From NCBI GenBank assembly GCA_022539475.1, contig VCMS01000377.1, positions 1-45,590 on the forward strand: DNA of 45,590 nt. The letters are read 5' to 3'. This DNA comes from Gracilaria domingensis. Lineage: Eukaryota > Rhodophyta > Florideophyceae > Gracilariales > Gracilariaceae. A program made the translations under genes and the position numbers. The notes beneath the pieces are model-generated. The model was not told the DNA's origin, ran no database searches, and worked only from the letters and a program-made list of their open reading frames with translations. Positions 29,020-39,076 of this stretch are shown one piece after another; the first letter of the stretch is position 1; each line of letters opens with the position of its first letter.

Positions 29020-32000
29020 TTACAAGCGACTCTGAACTATCACGTTTCCATCTTCAAATACCTGCCTCTGAACATCATCTAGGAAAAATCGAACATCATT
29101 ATGATCAAAGTAGCCAATTTTGCGGTCGACGCAAGATATAGACTCAAACGTTTTATACCTGTCTGATAGAGCTCCTCTTTGCACACTTCCCTTTAACTTG
29201 GTTGAAACAGTCTCAGCTTTCGTGTTCACTTTCAAGCCATTCTGCCACTCCACGCACACAAATTTGAGACTAATAATAGCCTCAGTCATGCTGGTGGAGC
29301 TTTGAACGCGAGTTCCGACTTGATATAGAGCCCTTACACTGCCATAGTATGTATCAAGCACATCTTCGCGAAGATCCGAAGCGTAGTTAGAAGCTATCCA
29401 ATGCCCTTGACGTGACGTGTATCCTTTTCGTGACTGGTATTTACTTCTTTTCTGAAAGCGAGAAAAAGTCTCAATTGAGAAACCATGATGCTCATCTGTG
29501 AGAACCGCACGTTCATACTCTTGGACCCATGCAATGTCGATGAAGGAGAGATTAGGAGGTATGTTTGCTTGAACGCATTTCACGAGATCCTGAGGAATTC
29601 TATCCCGCAGCAAATATTGTCCTGCTCCTTTGAACGTCCACATTGCGTCTACAGACCATCCGGAAGAGATTTCCTTCACAGTCGAAGATGATGAGACGAC
29701 ACTGCTATTTTGAGTGCTCTCATCATCAGAAGAAGTTTCGTGGACATAGCAGTGATCGTTATGGGGATCTTCGCTCTCCAAGGAAGAGCTTAAGATGTCC
29801 GAAGATGTCGCAGATCCCCGACGTAAACCGCCGAATAGCATTCGTGCTCCAAAGCGGTGGAGAAACTCATTCAAGAGATTTGTTTCCAGCAGTGTCGGTG
29901 ATTTGGAATATCGTACGAGCTCTCCAACAACTCGTTCGGCAAGAAATTGGGACACATTAAGCAGCGGACCATTCTCTTTCAGTATTTCAGGGAGATGTAG
30001 AAACGCATGAGACGTTGGTGTGAAGACAAAAGAATGGTCTTCATCCACAAAAAATACCTTAGTGTACATGGCATGAAGTTTCTGAACAAGAATAGTCAGT
30101 GCGTCCGGAGAGTTCCATTTCGGCGTTGGATCCAAAACAATGAATAGAACTTTGCGCAAAGTGATCCACAGATCGAGCATGTCTCGACTGCAGTTCGATT
30201 GTGACAGAATTGGAACAGCGTGAAACATTGCAAAAGTCTTCAAAGTCTCAGCTTTGTACGAAGGAAAGTGATCCAAGGAGAGAGGGAATCGGCCCCAGTC
30301 GACAGGGAATCCGGATGCACAGTTCTCCAGGGAACGATTAGCTTGCTGAATGTCAGCATCATTTATCACAAAGGAGGAACGATCACGTAGCTTTTCGTGA
30401 ATTCCGAATGTCAGACGCGTTATCATTGACACCAAGCCAATGAAACATAGATGCATGGTGTCATATGGAAAAGAATTCACGAAGTCGAAAAGAATTCCCG
30501 ATAGTAAAGGCTCTCGCGCTATTCCCGTGTCTTTCGAAGCTAAACAACGAGATCGTTTGGTCTTAGAGTTCCTGATCCTCTCCCATGCTTGCACAATAGT
30601 CAGATTTGATCGAGGGCTAGGGCATTCTGCATTAATCCAGCCAAAGTAACCTTCTTCCCTCAAAGCACGTTTTGCATTCCGAGAGCTCCCAGAAGGAAGA
30701 AGGACACCAGCTGTGGTTCTCTTCTCGCAGTAGCGACAGCATAGTTTTCCCTTGTGTCCGACGAAACCCCCAAGCTTTGAAGCAGCTGGCCAATCTGCAG
30801 TGACGAATACGACGAAAGCATAAATTCTCCTTTGCACTCCATCCCAGCATGTCATCTTCACACCGTCTCTTAATTCTTCTAAATCTTTGTAGATCGGGAA
30901 GAAGAATGTTTCAAAAAGGGGACTATGATGTGTTCCTGGTACAATACATGGCACCAGAACGTTACAGGCTCGGAATCGGTAGGAAACGTCCAAATTGAGA
31001 ACAGTTATAATAAACGGCCAGCAAGAACGCAAGAGAGGGGAGTGACGCTTTCTTATCTCCACGCCATCCGTGCTCAGAGAGAGGAAGATGAAAATTTCTT
31101 CGTTTGAATTCCACGTTGAAAGCATTTCCTTGTGGTGACGAATAAACGAACACCCTTGAAAGTAGTCGAAAAAGTACTCACTTTGGTCCGCCTTTGTTGC
31201 CATTTGCGCCCTGCGGCAGCCTTCAATGAGCTGAAAGAACGACGTCTTTTCCATACACATTGCGCGGAGAAGATGCGATGGTTTAAGATAGGCGAATCTT
31301 CTGGCACTATTGAGAGGTTTCTTGCAATGTCGCGCGACGCAATACTCGGTACTGGCGTAGTCACCTGTAGCAGCCATGTGACCATCTGGACAGGAAGAGA
31401 CATAGTTCATGACGACTCCAGTCCGTTTTACCATGTAGTGCTTGAAACTATCGTATGTCATGTAGAAACCACTGCTAGCGAGACGGAAAATCTTTCTGCT
31501 GTCTTCTCGAGAACATGAACTGTGCTGCAATGCATCAAAGAGAGGTACTAGCTGCCTGGATTCGTTCTCGAGACGAGGACTACGACCGAACAATGCTTCT
31601 CTGATTAAACCTGCACGTTCAGCTTCCGCAAGTTGTCTAGCGGTGTCGTCATTGCCAATGGGGAAATCCAATAAGGACGGAACGTTCGCAAACAATTCAG
31701 AGTGAGTGAAAGATATAGATTGTTTTCTTTTCACATGTCGTGGTAATGGTTCTGTTGCACTGATAAGTAGATGCGGTCCAGATTTCAACCCTTCAGTGCT
31801 GTTTGGACGAAGCTGCTGCCACAAAGGAACCCTGCGCCGCTTGAAGGGTCTACGAAGACTTTGTGGTGAAGCCTGTGACGATGTAATATCGCCCAAAAGC
31901 AGATTTACATCGTCTCCTTCAAATGAGGATGAAACTTCATCTTCAGCGACAACTTGTGACCCAAGACACGGTGAGTCAAGTATCGATGAGAGTGATGCCG

Positions 32001-32067
32001 GTATTGACGAATCAATAGAGTAGTCCATTTCAGAAACAGAATTCGACTTGAGATGTTGGTCTTTCAT
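29020..32067 (-). CDS. CACTA/EnSpm-type (Tnp2-like) transposase
   Basis: One intact frame of 1015 codons from an ATG at 32067; three more upstream codons begin with GTG and are less likely. It would excise and reinsert the element in the nucleus. The N-terminal part is disordered and acidic with a basic KRRR patch. Near residues 225-248 is a Cys/His cluster (SCPDGHMAATGDYASTEYCV) like the zinc-binding block of fungal and plant CACTA proteins. The catalytic RNase H-like core follows: FLSLSTDGVE (Asp about 334), TADWPAASKLGGF, GHKGKLCCRYC, then YDTMHLCFIGLVS (Asp about 536), the DxMHL block. Further on, HAFLHLPEILKENGPL and FLAERVVGELVRYSKS match the DUF4218-type region, and the C terminus resembles DUF4216. 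Full length and lack of stops suggest recent activity. Confidence 0.85.
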   Translation of the reverse strand: MKDQHLKSNSVSEMDYSIDSSIPASLSSILDSPCLGSQVVAEDEVSSSFEGDDVNLLLGDITSSQASPQSLRRPFKRRRVPLWQQLRPNSTEGLKSGPHLLISATEPLPRHVKRKQSISFTHSELFANVPSLLDFPIGNDDTARQLAEAERAGLIREALFGRSPRLENESRQLVPLFDALQHSSCSREDSRKIFRLASSGFYMTYDSFKHYMVKRTGVVMNYVSSCPDGHMAATGDYASTEYCVARHCKKPLNSARRFAYLKPSHLLRAMCMEKTSFFQLIEGCRRAQMATKADQSEYFFDYFQGCSFIRHHKEMLSTWNSNEEIFIFLSLSTDGVEIRKRHSPLLRSCWPFIITVLNLDVSYRFRACNVLVPCIVPGTHHSPLFETFFFPIYKDLEELRDGVKMTCWDGVQRRIYAFVVFVTADWPAASKLGGFVGHKGKLCCRYCEKRTTAGVLLPSGSSRNAKRALREEGYFGWINAECPSPRSNLTIVQAWERIRNSKTKRSRCLASKDTGIAREPLLSGILFDFVNSFPYDTMHLCFIGLVSMITRLTFGIHEKLRDRSSFVINDADIQQANRSLENCASGFPVDWGRFPLSLDHFPSYKAETLKTFAMFHAVPILSQSNCSRDMLDLWITLRKVLFIVLDPTPKWNSPDALTILVQKLHAMYTKVFFVDEDHSFVFTPTSHAFLHLPEILKENGPLLNVSQFLAERVVGELVRYSKSPTLLETNLLNEFLHRFGARMLFGGLRRGSATSSDILSSSLESEDPHNDHCYVHETSSDDESTQNSSVVSSSSTVKEISSGWSVDAMWTFKGAGQYLLRDRIPQDLVKCVQANIPPNLSFIDIAWVQEYERAVLTDEHHGFSIETFSRFQKRSKYQSRKGYTSRQGHWIASNYASDLREDVLDTYYGSVRALYQVGTRVQSSTSMTEAIISLKFVCVEWQNGLKVNTKAETVSTKLKGSVQRGALSDRYKTFESISCVDRKIGYFDHNDVRFFLDDVQRQVFEDGNVIVQSRL

Positions 32068-32396
32068 GAGCTTCACGAAATCATCATGAAGCAGAACTCA
32101 CAGTGGCATGCAGTTGAGCGAAAGATCCCATGAGAGGGTTACCAAAGTATCCAGAAAGTTGCGCTGCACAAGATCCAGCTGGAAAAGAAACATGGTATTC
32201 AATTTCTCTGGAGGCAAAGTCGAAGCGAAAAGTGACTTAGCATTTTTGTTTCCAGTGAGTACGAGTTGCCATTCAACCGCGTTTTTGTGTCTGACATGCA
32301 CATAGCTCGTTGAGTCTCTATTTCAGTTCCAGGCATTTCAATGCGATTTCTATTCCACCTCAAGTCAGTTCTTTGCCATCCTTTTTCAGTGTGAAA
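32068..32396. promoter_or_regulatory. Divergent intergenic region of the CACTA-type gene pair
   Basis: The 329 bp separate the start codons of the minus-strand transposase and the plus-strand accessory ORF, so both promoters should lie here. AT-rich stretches occur around 32170-32260, but no certain TATA box or subterminal repeat was identified. Confidence 0.4.
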
Positions 32397-33662
32397 ATGC
32401 CTCATCTTCACCAAGGCCAGTCAACACGTCCGGGAAAAGGGCTTCCATCATCCGATATCCGCATCCACAAGCATTCGGGTGAGTTGCCGTATCCCTGTGC
32501 ATCAATCCGCCGCAGGAAGGACGGCTGTGGCAGTCAGCGACCTGCGGCAGAAATTTTCAACCGTGCTTACGCCACTTGGAAGAAGCAACCTTTCGACGAA
32601 TCGAACGTAGTCATCACCAAGGGTAGAGCCCGGAGAATTCGTCTGAGAATCCGCAAGACACTTTATTGCGGAGGCTCGGAGGAAGATTGGGCCATCGAAA
32701 AGGGGAAGTACACGTATGCAGACGCCGATACTCGGTTTCACAGGGAGATGCAGGCGCTCCGGAGGAAGTTGAATGCCACATTTTCCTTCCTGCAAATGGC
32801 TGAAGACTACTGGGCGGCTGACTTTTTCGTCCAAGAAGTATTCAAAGTGGACAAGAAGTATAAGAAAGCCACCAAGAATTGGGTCCATCCCAAGAATCGA
32901 AAGCAGGAAGAGCAAGCCAAGCGCAGAGCAGAGGATGGTGGTCTGGAGCATGACAGTGGGGATGACATTCAGAAACAGGCCGATTCTTCTTCTCCACCAT
33001 CTGCAGCACCGCGTAGGGTACAGAAGAAATCGAAGCTGAAAGTACGTAAGGCTTCGTCTCTTCCAAAAGTGGGAAGTTCAGCTAAGCAAAAGAGGTTGGT
33101 GGTGGAAGAGTCGGATTCAGAATCTGCTCTTGTACATTCGCTAAGTTTCGATCGAGGGGCTAAAAGGGTCTCACGTGTAACAGAGAAAGCGATGAACAAA
33201 AGCAGAAGTTATAACGCAGGAACTGAAAGCATCATAGAAGAAAGCTCGAAGGATGAAGAGATATCTCCGGCGCGACAAAAGAGAAGTAAGCAGGTCAAAG
33301 TGATCAGTGAAGCAGAGGAGTCCAGTTCTGCAGGAGGAAGCATATCCGACACCAAAGATGATTCCAGCTTCAAAAGAGGACAGAAAAGGGCTGTGAAGCC
33401 GTCCAAAAACGTGAGGGTCGCAGCAAAGAGACAGAAGTATGATACAGGAGAGCAGGTTGCAAAAAGGCGTAAACATATGAGCAAGAAATGTTCAGTTAAT
33501 GACTGCTCCCTTCCTGGACTTACTGCTCACAATTGTATCGTGTGCAAAGCACCAATGCACAACCTATGTGGTATGCGTGTACTTGGTGAGGCGCATGTTG
33601 AGGGTGTACATCTTTGCTCCATCGCTTGTCTCGGGAAACGTTTTCGCGAGATGAATGCGTGA
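32397..33662 (+). CDS. PHD-like zinc-finger protein, probable transposon accessory factor
   Basis: 421 codons from an ATG at 32397; the frame is open further upstream but has only a TTG there. The N-terminal 170 residues are basic and helix-rich (RARRIRLRIRKTLYCGGSEED, FHREMQALRRKLNATFSFLQ). The middle is charged and disordered with K/R clusters resembling nuclear localisation signals. The C terminus holds a C4HC3 pattern: C-x4-C (CSVNDC), C-x2-C (CIVC), KAPMH, then C, then C-x3-C (CSIAC). This spacing is PHD-like. Its divergent position 329 bp from an intact CACTA transposase suggests a TnpA-like partner that binds element ends, which is inference. A related zinc module occurs in the ORF at 35533. 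No direct homologue is recognised. Confidence 0.65.
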   Translation: MPHLHQGQSTRPGKGLPSSDIRIHKHSGELPYPCASIRRRKDGCGSQRPAAEIFNRAYATWKKQPFDESNVVITKGRARRIRLRIRKTLYCGGSEEDWAIEKGKYTYADADTRFHREMQALRRKLNATFSFLQMAEDYWAADFFVQEVFKVDKKYKKATKNWVHPKNRKQEEQAKRRAEDGGLEHDSGDDIQKQADSSSPPSAAPRRVQKKSKLKVRKASSLPKVGSSAKQKRLVVEESDSESALVHSLSFDRGAKRVSRVTEKAMNKSRSYNAGTESIIEESSKDEEISPARQKRSKQVKVISEAEESSSAGGSISDTKDDSSFKRGQKRAVKPSKNVRVAAKRQKYDTGEQVAKRRKHMSKKCSVNDCSLPGLTAHNCIVCKAPMHNLCGMRVLGEAHVEGVHLCSIACLGKRFREMNA

Positions 33663-35532
33663 GTGGCAATATCATGCGCAAAATACAATTGTTTCCGGAA
33701 CTAGCTACTCTGAAGTTAAGAAGTTTGATGTGTTCTCCATTGCTTGTCTTGAGTATTAAGGGTGAGGTTTTCAGCCTTCTTGAAATAAATAAGTGCCATG
33801 TCGCCCTTTCACGGCATTGATTCTGATTCTGACGATAGTACGACACAATGTATTCTATAACGTTGCAAAGCGTGCCATATGTTAATATTCTAGACTGTTC
33901 CTTAATGCGATCCTACGACCGCCAATGGAAAAGAGAGATGTGACGGAATTTCAGGACGTTGCCCTTGAAGTACTTCTGTCTATCTTTGTACGTACCGACA
34001 ATGGTTGGAAAAGATAACTGGAGTTTTCTGCGGTGCGTTTAGGCAGTTTCACGGTGAGAAAGTCGTACAACGTATCACTTCATAGCAGCTTCATCACTTT
34101 TTGAATCTTGAAAGGGTTATTGCGTAGTTGCGAAAGAGGAAACAGCCAGTTTCCAAATGCGCGCGATCTCTTTCCTCTCTAGCAAACACGATTTCACGAG
34201 GTCAGTCCCAGAACTAGTACTACTCATGTCAGCTCACCTCTTATGGGCTGCAACCTAGTTCATGCACTTCGAATATGCCGCAGTACCCCGACCAACTTCT
34301 GAACCAACCTTTGAACCTGAACCTCTTAATTTAAGTTCGAAGTAGCGTCTAGAAGGAATTCATGAGTTCTTTCATCGCAATCATAAGCTCCACAAGGCTA
34401 GTGCGCTGTGGGCTCACCCAGAAACCCCCAACAGCAAGTCGAAATCAACTGTAGTCCCATCCTGTTGACATCAATCTTCTTTAAACATAGATACTTGTTT
34501 GAAGAGCTCGATCTAACGGACGTGGCGTTAGAGGCACCACAAGGCGATCTGTTGCCACAGCGTGTCGCACCATTGTCATTGAGGCGCCGCAATTCAATTC
34601 TATAGAAAGCTTCATTTTGATACTTGTACAAATTCAAGGCTGTGCAGGGCTATTGCCGGAGAAAAACGGATGTCTATGACCCCCGACGGAGGTGGAGGTA
34701 CCGTACAAAACAATTTCACGGACGCAAAACTTCGCGGAAGGTAGGAGAGGGGGGTCGCGGGTGTAGTGAGGGCGCGGCGACGAAGGTGTGTTCTGCAAAA
34801 GTGTTGATGACGGTCTCGCGCACTCGCCCGCGGGCAGAAGACGCACAAGTCGACGGCCACAACGCCTCAGGCCGACGGAAGCCACGGCTCTCGTTACGCG
34901 CTTCATCGCGGCGCTGGTGCGGCGCAGATCACTTGCGGCTCGCGTGCGCAATAGAAAAGGCCAGCTGCATACGAATAGAGAAAGGCGCTCTGATTGCGTG
35001 CACCATGATGGTATGTCCTGCGTGCTATGGGCAGCAGACGACGCGGGGCATTGGTGCTGACTAGCGGTAGCCCAGCCGGCCGGTGGTGAAAGAAAGGCCT
35101 CAGCAGCGCGCATCACAAGAAGAGCGAGCCGCGCAGCGCGCCCGGCATGGTTGCGTTGCGCCACAGTGCGTCGCACGGGCGCGGCGCGCATGTCAGCCTC
35201 GCGGCAGTGCGCCGTAGAGCACGGCGGTAGCCTACGTTGTTCGGTGGCGCGCGCTACGACAACGGGAGCCATGTTGTGTCTGGGCGCGTTTTCGTCTTCA
35301 GGCGAGCTCGAATGACAGATGACGCAGAGGACAGGATGTTCCCGAACGACGGCTACAAGTTGTTCATCGGCACGTGATTAAATGGCATATTCCCAGTGTG
35401 CACTCCACGTGTTCAGAGTTGTACAATGTGGACCTATACGGGGGTGACGAGAACAGAGTCTTCTGATTGGTTCCAAGAGGTGACGAAAATGTGGCGCTAT
35501 TTCAGAGAAACATTGTGTAAATATACTCCGAG
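33663..35532. other. Spacer between the two zinc-finger genes
   Basis: The first 1.1 kb are AT-rich with no convincing gene. From about 34740 to 35280 GC content rises and both strands are open in overlapping frames, a composition effect; nothing in those translations resembles a known domain. No transposon terminus was recognised. Confidence 0.35.
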
Positions 35533-36564
35533 ATGAACTCGATGCCGCCGGTGGAAGATGCACTTCCCATGATTCTTCGGTTCTCTAATTCTTCATCAGT
35601 GCAGTGTGCTGCTCAGTCCTTAGAGTCAAAGTCTGATCTTTCATTGAGCATGGAGGCTTCAAACAGGACAAACATGATCCACTATTGCGTGGAACACCAA
35701 CGCGGAAACTGCAGAATTGTCGATGGCATCATCGGTACAGATCCAAGCCACATCTGTCTCATTTGCAAGCGTCCGATACATACTATATGCGGTGTTGTGC
35801 CAACTGATGAACTTTGGTCACAATACGCTCCGAATACTTCAAATGAAGGATCAGGATCTAGAGTGCTATGCAGTTTGTGCCCCAAAACGACAAAGTCTAC
35901 ATCTAAGAAACCCAAGAAAGAAATTCACGCGCCAAACAAAGTCAGAATAGTGGATCACTTACTTCCGGTGAACGTTAAGACGTTTCACTACACTGTAAGT
36001 GTTGAACGTCCTGTGAGAAGAGTTTTTGGTGATAATGTGCATTATGCATGCGAATCCAGTTCGAATCCTTTCATTGAGAGTCAGAATTGTCGCAGAAGTC
36101 GACTTATATTACCAGAGGTATCACTCCGAACTGCATGCAATGATCGTAACTTAACAGTAACACGAAGAGAACGAATTGCTGAGAAATCTAGAAGATACAG
36201 AGCTAGAAATCGCCAGATATACAACCGACGTGCTAGGGCCAGATATCATGCAAAGAAGCATTTAGGAGCGAAGACGAAACAAAATTTGTCAAACTCCGGG
36301 GAAGAAGATCATAGCGTTCGTGATAAGTTTTTTTTAGCTACTTCTGCCACGGGTGATAAAAGCAATACAAGTCAAACAGAATCCCAAGGAGAGTATCACG
36401 TTCATACCGTAACGGACGTTTATGAGGTTAGGCGATCTTTTCATTTCTTCAACCCCGTTGGTTCGGAACAGAAGAACGCTGCTTTGTTCAGAGTGCAGGT
36501 TAATGGTCAGGATGAAAGGGTAGTCCTTTGCCCCATAAACGAAACTGCGACGGAAAAGCGATGA
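35533..36564 (+). CDS. Second PHD-like zinc-finger protein, probable transposon accessory factor
   Basis: 343 intact codons from an ATG at 35533. Residues about 50-115 form a zinc-binding module: CVEHQRGNC, HICLICKRPIHTICG, and after a variable loop VLCSLC. The core H-x-C-x2-C-K-x-P-[IM]-H-x2-C-G is shared with the C terminus of the ORF at 32397, where it sits at the other end of the protein. A strongly basic segment follows (RRERIAEKSRRYRARNRQIY, then NRRARARYHAKKHLG) that should bind DNA or RNA and act as a nuclear localisation signal. The last 70 residues look globular. The relation to the CACTA-type genes is inferred from the shared module and proximity. Whether it belongs to the same element is open. 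Confidence 0.65.
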   Translation: MNSMPPVEDALPMILRFSNSSSVQCAAQSLESKSDLSLSMEASNRTNMIHYCVEHQRGNCRIVDGIIGTDPSHICLICKRPIHTICGVVPTDELWSQYAPNTSNEGSGSRVLCSLCPKTTKSTSKKPKKEIHAPNKVRIVDHLLPVNVKTFHYTVSVERPVRRVFGDNVHYACESSSNPFIESQNCRRSRLILPEVSLRTACNDRNLTVTRRERIAEKSRRYRARNRQIYNRRARARYHAKKHLGAKTKQNLSNSGEEDHSVRDKFFLATSATGDKSNTSQTESQGEYHVHTVTDVYEVRRSFHFFNPVGSEQKNAALFRVQVNGQDERVVLCPINETATEKR

Positions 36565-36669
36565 TTTTCTTCGGTCATCAAAGGAGCTTATAGGTGTTCT
36601 CAATATTTTCCTTGCGGCTTTCCAGAATGTCTACAGCATTGTCTATAGCTCGAATCTACTCTCATGTGT

Positions 36670-37017
36670 TCACAGTCGATCATAAACGGCGGTCTTGAGC
36701 TGATTGGCACAATCAGGCTCAGCATGTAACCCATTCGCTTGAGACAAATAGCCCCTGCGATATAGCTGATGCACGTAGATAGCGGCGCGACAGCCGTCAC
36801 CAACACAAAGCGTCTGAACGGGGATGCGAAGGCAGTTGGCAGCGTTGAAATCCGGCAATCCATTCTCACCACTTGCATAGTTAGCAAAGACCAAAGAGCG
36901 ATCTCTCGCATAGAGGATGTAGCCGCCACGATACTGCAGCAACAACTGCAACTCGATAGCAAATTGGTCGCCGGCAAGCGTGAACTTGCGCTCCGGCAGT
37001 GCAAGCTGCACCAGCAC
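36670..37017 (-). other. Unrecognised open frame, protein-like
   Basis: 115 codons with balanced composition (QFAIELQLLLQYRGGYILYA, RSLVFANYASGENGLPDFNA, QTLCVGDGCRAAIYVHQLYR) ending at TAA-type closure at 36670. It reads more like real protein than its overlapping frames do, but the start is uncertain, no family is recognised, and an opposite-strand frame is also open. Confidence 0.3.
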
Positions 37018-37956
37018 ACAGCTCCACGAGGGCAGCTACGCCTCACGATACGCAAAACGGCCCGCCCTGAGTCGCGCCAGAACGTGCGCTTGTGCGAGAC
37101 GGGTTAGCATGGCATGCTGAGACTAGTACAGAACACGAACTCACACTCGCATCCCAGAGCGGACCGTTTGCCGTAGGATGCGAGGTCTGCGGCGGGTGGC
37201 TCCGGCGTGCACGACAGTGGCAGCTGGCTGAACGGACTGGGGGTTACTACGACATGCGGCGGCAGCAACAGCGGCTCTGGCGACCAAGGAGGGGAAGCGA
37301 ACGGCTGCGCGAGGCTTTTGTCCAACGAAGAACGTGATCTTAGAGCGCCTCGGAGACAAAGCTGTCGTACGACCGCATGGACCACTCGCAGGGCAACGCC
37401 GACCACGGAGGAGGAGGCCCGAAGCTGCAGTGCAAAGAAGCGAAGGCAGCAGCACCCGATCACGTTTGCCTTCACGCGTGGCATGTGGCGAGCTGTACGC
37501 GATGTGGAGGACAACGCACTGCTGCGCGCGAGGTTGCGCGGCGACGGTCCACGCTACGCGCCACGTCGTGGCGCCCAGCGCGCGAAGCCACATGGCGCCA
37601 ATCACGCCACTGTTCATCACGCGTATGCAAGATACCGGCGCGACGTGGCCAGCTGTGTCTGTGGCCGGCGCTTTCGCCGCGCTGGGGCCGCGCGGCACTG
37701 CCGCGGCGGCAGACGTTGAATGCTGCATGCCCCGGTGCCGGGCGTCAACTCCCGTCGCGAAACACGTGCTGAGCGACGACGCGCGGCGACTGCGCCTTGC
37801 GCGACGGCGCGGCGCTTTGGCGCACTGGCGTGGTACAATAGTGCGCCTCAGAGCGCAGCTCGCAGCGCCTCTGTGGTTCCCAACGCCGTTGCGACGCATC
37901 GTATGTTGTGTTTGGGGCGCGCAATCTTGTTGGCTCCAGACGCAGTAGGACTGCTT

Positions 37957-38940
37957 CGTCGCATGGGAGGGCGCGCACATTGTGTAGGGCTCTCTCGCAC
38001 TCTACGCCGTGCTGGACGGCCATTGCGGCGTGGTCGCCACCGAGTTTGTGCGCGCGCGTCGTCTCGGGGGTGCTGGGAGACGAACGTTGGAATAAGCGCG
38101 TGTTTCCCAGTTGCCAGGAGGTGTTGCAACATGCCGCTGTTGCTGGGCTTGAGGTCAGGCTGCTGAAGATGAGCGCGGAGCGGTGGGTTTCCGACAGCAC
38201 CGCCTTGTGCCTGCTGTTTGTCAACGGCCTTCTTTTCGTTGCTAACGCGGGCGAAAGTCGCATTGCTCGCCTTCGAGGACGGCTCGTATCGCGCCTTGAA
38301 GGCCTCGCACAGCGTCCGCGACGCACACGAGCTCAAGAGCTTGCAGCAGGCGGGGGCCATCATTCGCAACGGCCGCATGCTCGGTCCGGATAAGCACCTC
38401 GACGTCACGCGTGCACTCGGAGATGGCGATCACAAGCTTGACGCAACCAGCGCCCTGTCGGCCGACCCGCAGATCTCCAAGCACCACATGCAGAGTAACC
38501 ACAGCCGCATCCTGCTTGCCACCGATGAACTGTGGAATACAGACTTGTTGGACGAGCAGGAGCTGGCATCCATGGCGCTCAATGAAGCGCACACGGAGCC
38601 GCTGCCAGAGCATGCACGAACCATTGTCAACGAGGCGTTGCGATTCAACTCTCGCGATAACGTCACCTTGATATTCCTTCAACTCAACGTGTCACAGCAG
38701 CAGTACGCTGAGTATGTTCGTGCCACCGCCCACCATCAGCCGTTGCAAGGTGTGCGCGTCGACGACGCGCCACAAGTTCCGCAGCAGTTCAAATGCCTTC
38801 ACTGGGAGACTTCAGTGCCGCTGCAGTCAACGTCGTCTTCATCAGCAAGCTCCTCATCAACAAGCGTCAAGCGTCGCAACGGCAAGCTGCCCAGCGTCAA
38901 ATCTCTACTACGTCTCTTCCACGCGGGCAATTCTCGCTAA
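37957..38940 (+). pseudogene. PP2C-type Ser/Thr phosphatase, frameshifted
   Basis: PP2C motifs appear in the right order but in three frames. Frame one (37957-38100) has LALYAVLDGHCGVVATEFVR, the DGHGG box with Gly to Cys, after an in-frame TAG at 37985. Frame two (about 38050-38270) has DSTALCLLFVNGLLFVANAG followed by ESR, the GDSR box changed to GESR. Frame three (about 38265-38940) has LDVTRALGDGDHKLDATSAL, ILLATDELWNTDL (normally SDGLWD) and SRDNVTLIFLQL with the last metal-binding Asp, then a Ser-rich tail. PP2C enzymes remove phosphate from Ser/Thr using two metal ions held by these Asp residues. Frame breaks and altered boxes mark a pseudogene. GC-rich DNA upstream (36.6-37.9 kb) may hold decayed earlier exons. 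Confidence 0.8.
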
Positions 38941-39076
38941 ATGTAGTCATCAAATACCTAACTCCTGTATAGCCATAAAACCTCTTGCAATCTGTCTTCA
39001 TGCTCCGACAGTCACATCAGGTTAGCTTATCATTATTTACAGCTTTCCCCCCAAGTCTACGTTGCAATGGTCACAC

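Noticed and set aside
34634..35272. 212-codon minus-strand open frame
   Set aside because: GC-rich DNA is open on both strands here; the translation is Arg/Ala/Pro-rich without structure.
37141..37980. 279-codon minus-strand open frame
   Set aside because: It is antisense to the PP2C remnant and its upstream region; Arg/Ser/Cys-rich composition is typical of an antisense GC-rich frame.
38242..38682. 146-codon minus-strand open frame
   Set aside because: Mirror of the PP2C coding strand, which has clear motifs on the plus strand.
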